From NCBI RefSeq assembly GCF_028712425.1, contig NZ_JAQTQD010000024.1, forward strand, positions 1-34,406: a DNA stretch of 34,406 bases, written 5' to 3'. The position numbers and the translations under genes are program-made. Shown here piece after piece: positions 32,531 to 34,406 of this stretch. Within the stretch, counting starts at the first letter, position 1; each line of letters starts with the position of its first letter. The stretch is from Methanoregula sp. GTDB taxonomy: Archaea > Halobacteriota > Methanomicrobia > Methanomicrobiales > Methanospirillaceae. A model generated the notes under the pieces. That model was given only the letters and a program-made list of their open reading frames with translations. It ran no database searches and was not told the DNA's origin.

Positions 32531-32807
32531 AAGGCTGTAAGAGGGCAATGCAACGAAGCGTACAATGGTTGTATCCCTGGTTGAAATTTGCCTAGTAAAA
32601 CTGATGTGATCAAAGCTCAACGTTGTTGTAGAACAAAAGGCTGTAAGAGGGCAATGCAACGAAACGTACGACAGTTGTATCCCTGACTGAAATTAGCCTA
32701 GTAAAACTGACGTGATCAAAGCTCAACGTTGTTGTAGAACAAAAGGCTGTAAGAAGGCAATGCAACGAAACGTACGATGGTTGTACCCTTGACTGAAATT
32801 AGCCTAA
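32531..32807 (+). repeat. Tandem 106-bp repeats, 2.6 copies, candidate repeat RNA
   Basis: Units begin with AAGGCTGTAAGAGGGCAATG at 32531, 32637 and 32743 (period 106). The third is cut after about 65 bp, 24 bp before the antitoxin ATG. Each unit folds into a hairpin: CAAC (unit positions 21-24) with GTTG (38-41) and GGG (13-15) with CCC (45-47). In unit 3, position 13 changes G to A and its partner position 47 changes C to T, keeping the pair. There are no variable spacers, so it is not CRISPR. Confidence 0.75.
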
Positions 32808-32831
32808 TCGAAAGAACCGAGCTGAGCCACC

Positions 32832-33056
32832 ATGACAGAAGTCGCAAATAAAAGAATCCCGGTAACGGAGGAGATCTGGGAATCCCTCGCGGGCTTAAAA
32901 AAACACGGGCAGACGTACGACCAGCTCCTAGCGGAGATGATCGCACTCAAGCAGGAACGTGATTTTCTGGCCCACATTGAGGAAATCGAAAAGAACGGTG
33001 AATTTGTCAGCTTGAAGGATGCTGCAAAGAGACTGAAAATCCCAAATCTGAAATGA
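32832..33056 (+). CDS. Antitoxin of the RelE-type operon (DUF7557-like)
   Basis: 74 residues: MTEVANKRIPVTEEIWESLAGLKKHGQTYDQLLAEM... The opening reads like an RHH/CopG-type or AbrB-like antitoxin start (KRIPVTEEIWESLAGLK), and the second half is helical, as expected for the part that wraps around a RelE toxin (EIEKNGEFVSLKDAAKRL). The gene lies 24 bp after the tandem repeats and 69 bp before the toxin. Only a weak ribosome-binding site is visible. DUF7557 is a family name offered from memory. Confidence 0.72.
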   Translation: MTEVANKRIPVTEEIWESLAGLKKHGQTYDQLLAEMIALKQERDFLAHIEEIEKNGEFVSLKDAAKRLKIPNLK

Positions 33057-33076
33057 ATTGCCTGTTGGCATTAACT

Positions 33077-33118
33077 CCTCTGAAAAACAGGGATCAATGG
33101 AACGAAGAATTTCAGAGG
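33077..33118 (+). promoter_or_regulatory. Hairpin overlapping the relE ribosome-binding site
   Basis: CCTCTGAAA (33077-33085) and its exact complement TTTCAGAGG (33110-33118) are separated by 24 nt. The 3' arm contains the GAGG of the AGAGGT ribosome-binding site for the toxin (GTG at 33126). In the folded mRNA, the site would be covered, limiting toxin translation relative to antitoxin. Confidence 0.6.
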
Positions 33119-33125
33119 TATCGCC

Positions 33126-33404
33126 GTGGAAGTACAAATCGAGAAAGGTGTCCTGAAGACTCTGGAAAAATTCCCGGAAAAGATCCGGGAACATATCTTC
33201 AGCCACCTCTGCAAACTTGAAGATCCGTACAGCGCACCCGGTGTGGAGTGCCTGAATGCAAAATTCCAGGTATATCGCATGCACATCGGGCGGACATATA
33301 CGATTATTTTCAAAATCCATAAGGAAGAAAAACTCGTGAACGTGCTTGACCTGATGACGATCGAACAGGCACACAAAAGATATGGGCGCTATTTCTCGAA
33401 GTAG
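33126..33404 (+). CDS. RelE/ParE-type toxin
   Basis: 92 residues of the RelE fold: KGVLKTLEKFPEKIREHIFSHLCKLEDPYSAPGVECL at the N terminus, then the core strand KFQVYRMHIGRTYTIIFKIH and the C-terminal EKLVNVLDLMTIEQAHKRYGRYF, as in archaeal RelE mRNA interferases. The start is GTG at 33126, with AGAGGT 6 nt upstream; the ribosome-binding site is inside a hairpin. It should cleave ribosome-bound mRNA unless bound by the antitoxin encoded upstream. Toxin second, antitoxin first is the usual order. Confidence 0.85.
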   Translation: MEVQIEKGVLKTLEKFPEKIREHIFSHLCKLEDPYSAPGVECLNAKFQVYRMHIGRTYTIIFKIHKEEKLVNVLDLMTIEQAHKRYGRYFSK

Positions 33405-33441
33405 CGTTCATCTCTTTTTATTCGCAAGTTCTGTCATAGTG

Positions 33442-33547
33442 TCTGGCCGGGTGGGGGGCTTTATGCTGCCGGGGGGTGGAGGGGGTGCTGGGCGGGTGCT
33501 CAGTGGAGAGGCCGTTGCAAAAAGTGTAGAGGGAAAGGGCGGCCGGA
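33442..33547. repeat. GC-rich G-run element, copy E
   Basis: About 106 bp beginning GTCTGGCCGGGTGGGGGGCT and ending in AAAGGGCGGCCGG. It shares GCCGTTGCAAAAAGTGTA with copy A. It lies 38 bp after the relE stop. Confidence 0.6.
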
Positions 33548-34065
33548 GCACCCCCTGCCGGAACCCCGTTTTTCGGGCTGTGCCAATCTGGCCCCGCATA
33601 GCGCCCGGATTGCCCATATTTCCCGGCCCCGGCAACTAGGACTCGAAGACTATCGTCTTCTCGTGTCTCACGTCAGATGACGTTCGACATTTCGTGAAAA
33701 TGCAGCCATTATACCTCATTTTACAGGCTTTTTCCATCGGTAAAACACCAACCAGGTATGGCACAGTTACAGCGGCGGATCGCAGGAGGGATCGGGCTAT
33801 GAGAGGCGGGGAGCGGGGAAAATCCCCTTTTTTGGGATCGACTCTCCGACGGAGAAATCCATTCCCCAAAACCCCCGGAGGGCATAAATCCAAAAAAAGC
33901 GGGCGTAATTGCTGAAAATGAGGGCGTAAGTCCCCATTCCCGAACACTTTTTTCGTCGGAGAAACGCGGACGCAAATAGCGCTAATACAGAGGCATAACG
34001 CAGGGGCCGGAGGGGTAGGAGGTGCGGGTTTGAGGGAATGGGGCTTTTCCGGGATCGACTCTCCG
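33548..34065. other. Gene-free region with small palindromes and a direct repeat
   Basis: About 500 bp without a credible gene. It holds GAAGAC/GTCTTC around 33645-33660, the palindrome ACGTCA-GA-TGACGT (33670-33683), TCTCCG-A-CGGAGA (33843-33855), and a direct repeat GGGATCGACTCTCCGAYGG at 33834-33852 and 34051-34069. Several short frames lack ribosome-binding sites and run through these repeats. Confidence 0.45.
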
Positions 34066-34406
34066 ATGGGGGGCAGGGGGTGGGCATCGCCCTATCCGGG
34101 CGGAGGGCTTTGTGCTGGCTGAGGGCGGAGGGGGTGCTGGCCGAGGATGTGGTGAGGGGGGTCGGAGAGCCTGCATCAAATGAAAAACAGAATGATAAGA
34201 TAAAAAGTGACGAATTTCCCCGCGCAGGTTATCACTTACGCCGGGAGAGATCTCTTCAAGCCAATTACGGCTCATTTCGTTTTCCTTTTCTTACCGGGTA
34301 CCTTTCGTATCTTCGAACGTGTAGCTGATTGGGACAGAAATCATATATATATCATCATTATAAATTGCACATTGTGGACAGCCGGGGGTTGTTCCACGAA
34401 AAGAAG
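34066..34406. repeat. Repeat block, copy C, running off the right edge
   Basis: Starts with a GC-rich element (GGGCGGAGGGCTTTGTGCTG and GAGGGGGTGCTGGCCGAGG) and continues with the same promoter region as copies A and B (CCCCGCGCAGGTTATCACTT, then both TATA boxes) and the first leader hairpin (34374-34397). It lacks the mntA part of the block. The window ends 9 nt after the hairpin. A third peptidase-like gene should begin about 130-160 bp beyond the edge, if the pattern holds. Confidence 0.8.

Noticed and set aside
32531-32807. CRISPR array
   Set aside because: The 106-bp units are conserved over their full length. There are no variable spacers and the period is too long for CRISPR.

Overview
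The window reads as chromosomal DNA of a methanogenic euryarchaeon, most likely a Methanomicrobiales member close to Methanoregula (the genus is inferred from general familiarity; no search was run). The support is archaeal: two proteasome-activating nucleotidases (PAN), an archaeal MBF1, the small subunit of the aconitase-X type phosphomevalonate dehydratase, an MJ_1487-type B12-binding radical SAM protein, many short lipoproteins, TATA-like promoters and GGTG/GGAG ribosome-binding sites. Base composition is moderately GC-rich on the left and becomes patchy, with AT-rich genes, on the right.

Layout. 1-2425: probable edge of an integrated element (small hypothetical genes, a ribbon-helix-helix regulator beside a cluster of GTTTAAC boxes, and a tyrosine recombinase). 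2459-13819: mostly housekeeping or conserved genes: radical SAM, lipoprotein, AcnX small subunit, PAN-1 with a downstream partner gene, a 42-aa membrane peptide not seen by length-limited ORF calling, PAN-2, MBF1, a PiT phosphate transporter with its PhoU-like DUF47 partner, a Cache-domain lipoprotein, a NERD protein and an FMN reductase. 14126-20044: a mixed set of secreted or accessory genes: NHL propeller, an orphan phage tail-tube-like protein, flavodoxin, a lysine-rich 45-aa protein, a CPBP protease remnant, an exported deaminase lipoprotein and a chagasin-like lipoprotein.

20349-34406 is an accessory island and the most interesting part. A module recurs: degenerate A-tract repeats, a HepT-MntA toxin-antitoxin pair, a GC-rich G-run element, and a roughly 330-bp promoter and 5' leader that ends at a secreted C39-like cysteine peptidase gene. 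Copy A is at about 21.6-24.4 kb and copy B at about 28.7-31.6 kb. Copy C starts at 34.07 kb and runs off the window inside the leader. Leader and promoter DNA are far better conserved than the peptidase genes they precede. In copy A the peptidase is followed by a beta-propeller, a membrane-anchored protein and a chagasin-like (I42-type) cysteine-peptidase inhibitor, which suggests a secreted protease-inhibitor system. Between the modules sit a DinD-YgiT pair and a RelE-type toxin operon.

The RelE operon is preceded by 2.6 tandem 106-bp repeats that lie downstream of a TATA box. They can fold into a hairpin with one compensatory base-pair change. A second hairpin could hide the relE ribosome-binding site. 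All functional links in the island are inferences from gene order and motifs. No tRNA, rRNA or CRISPR array was recognised.
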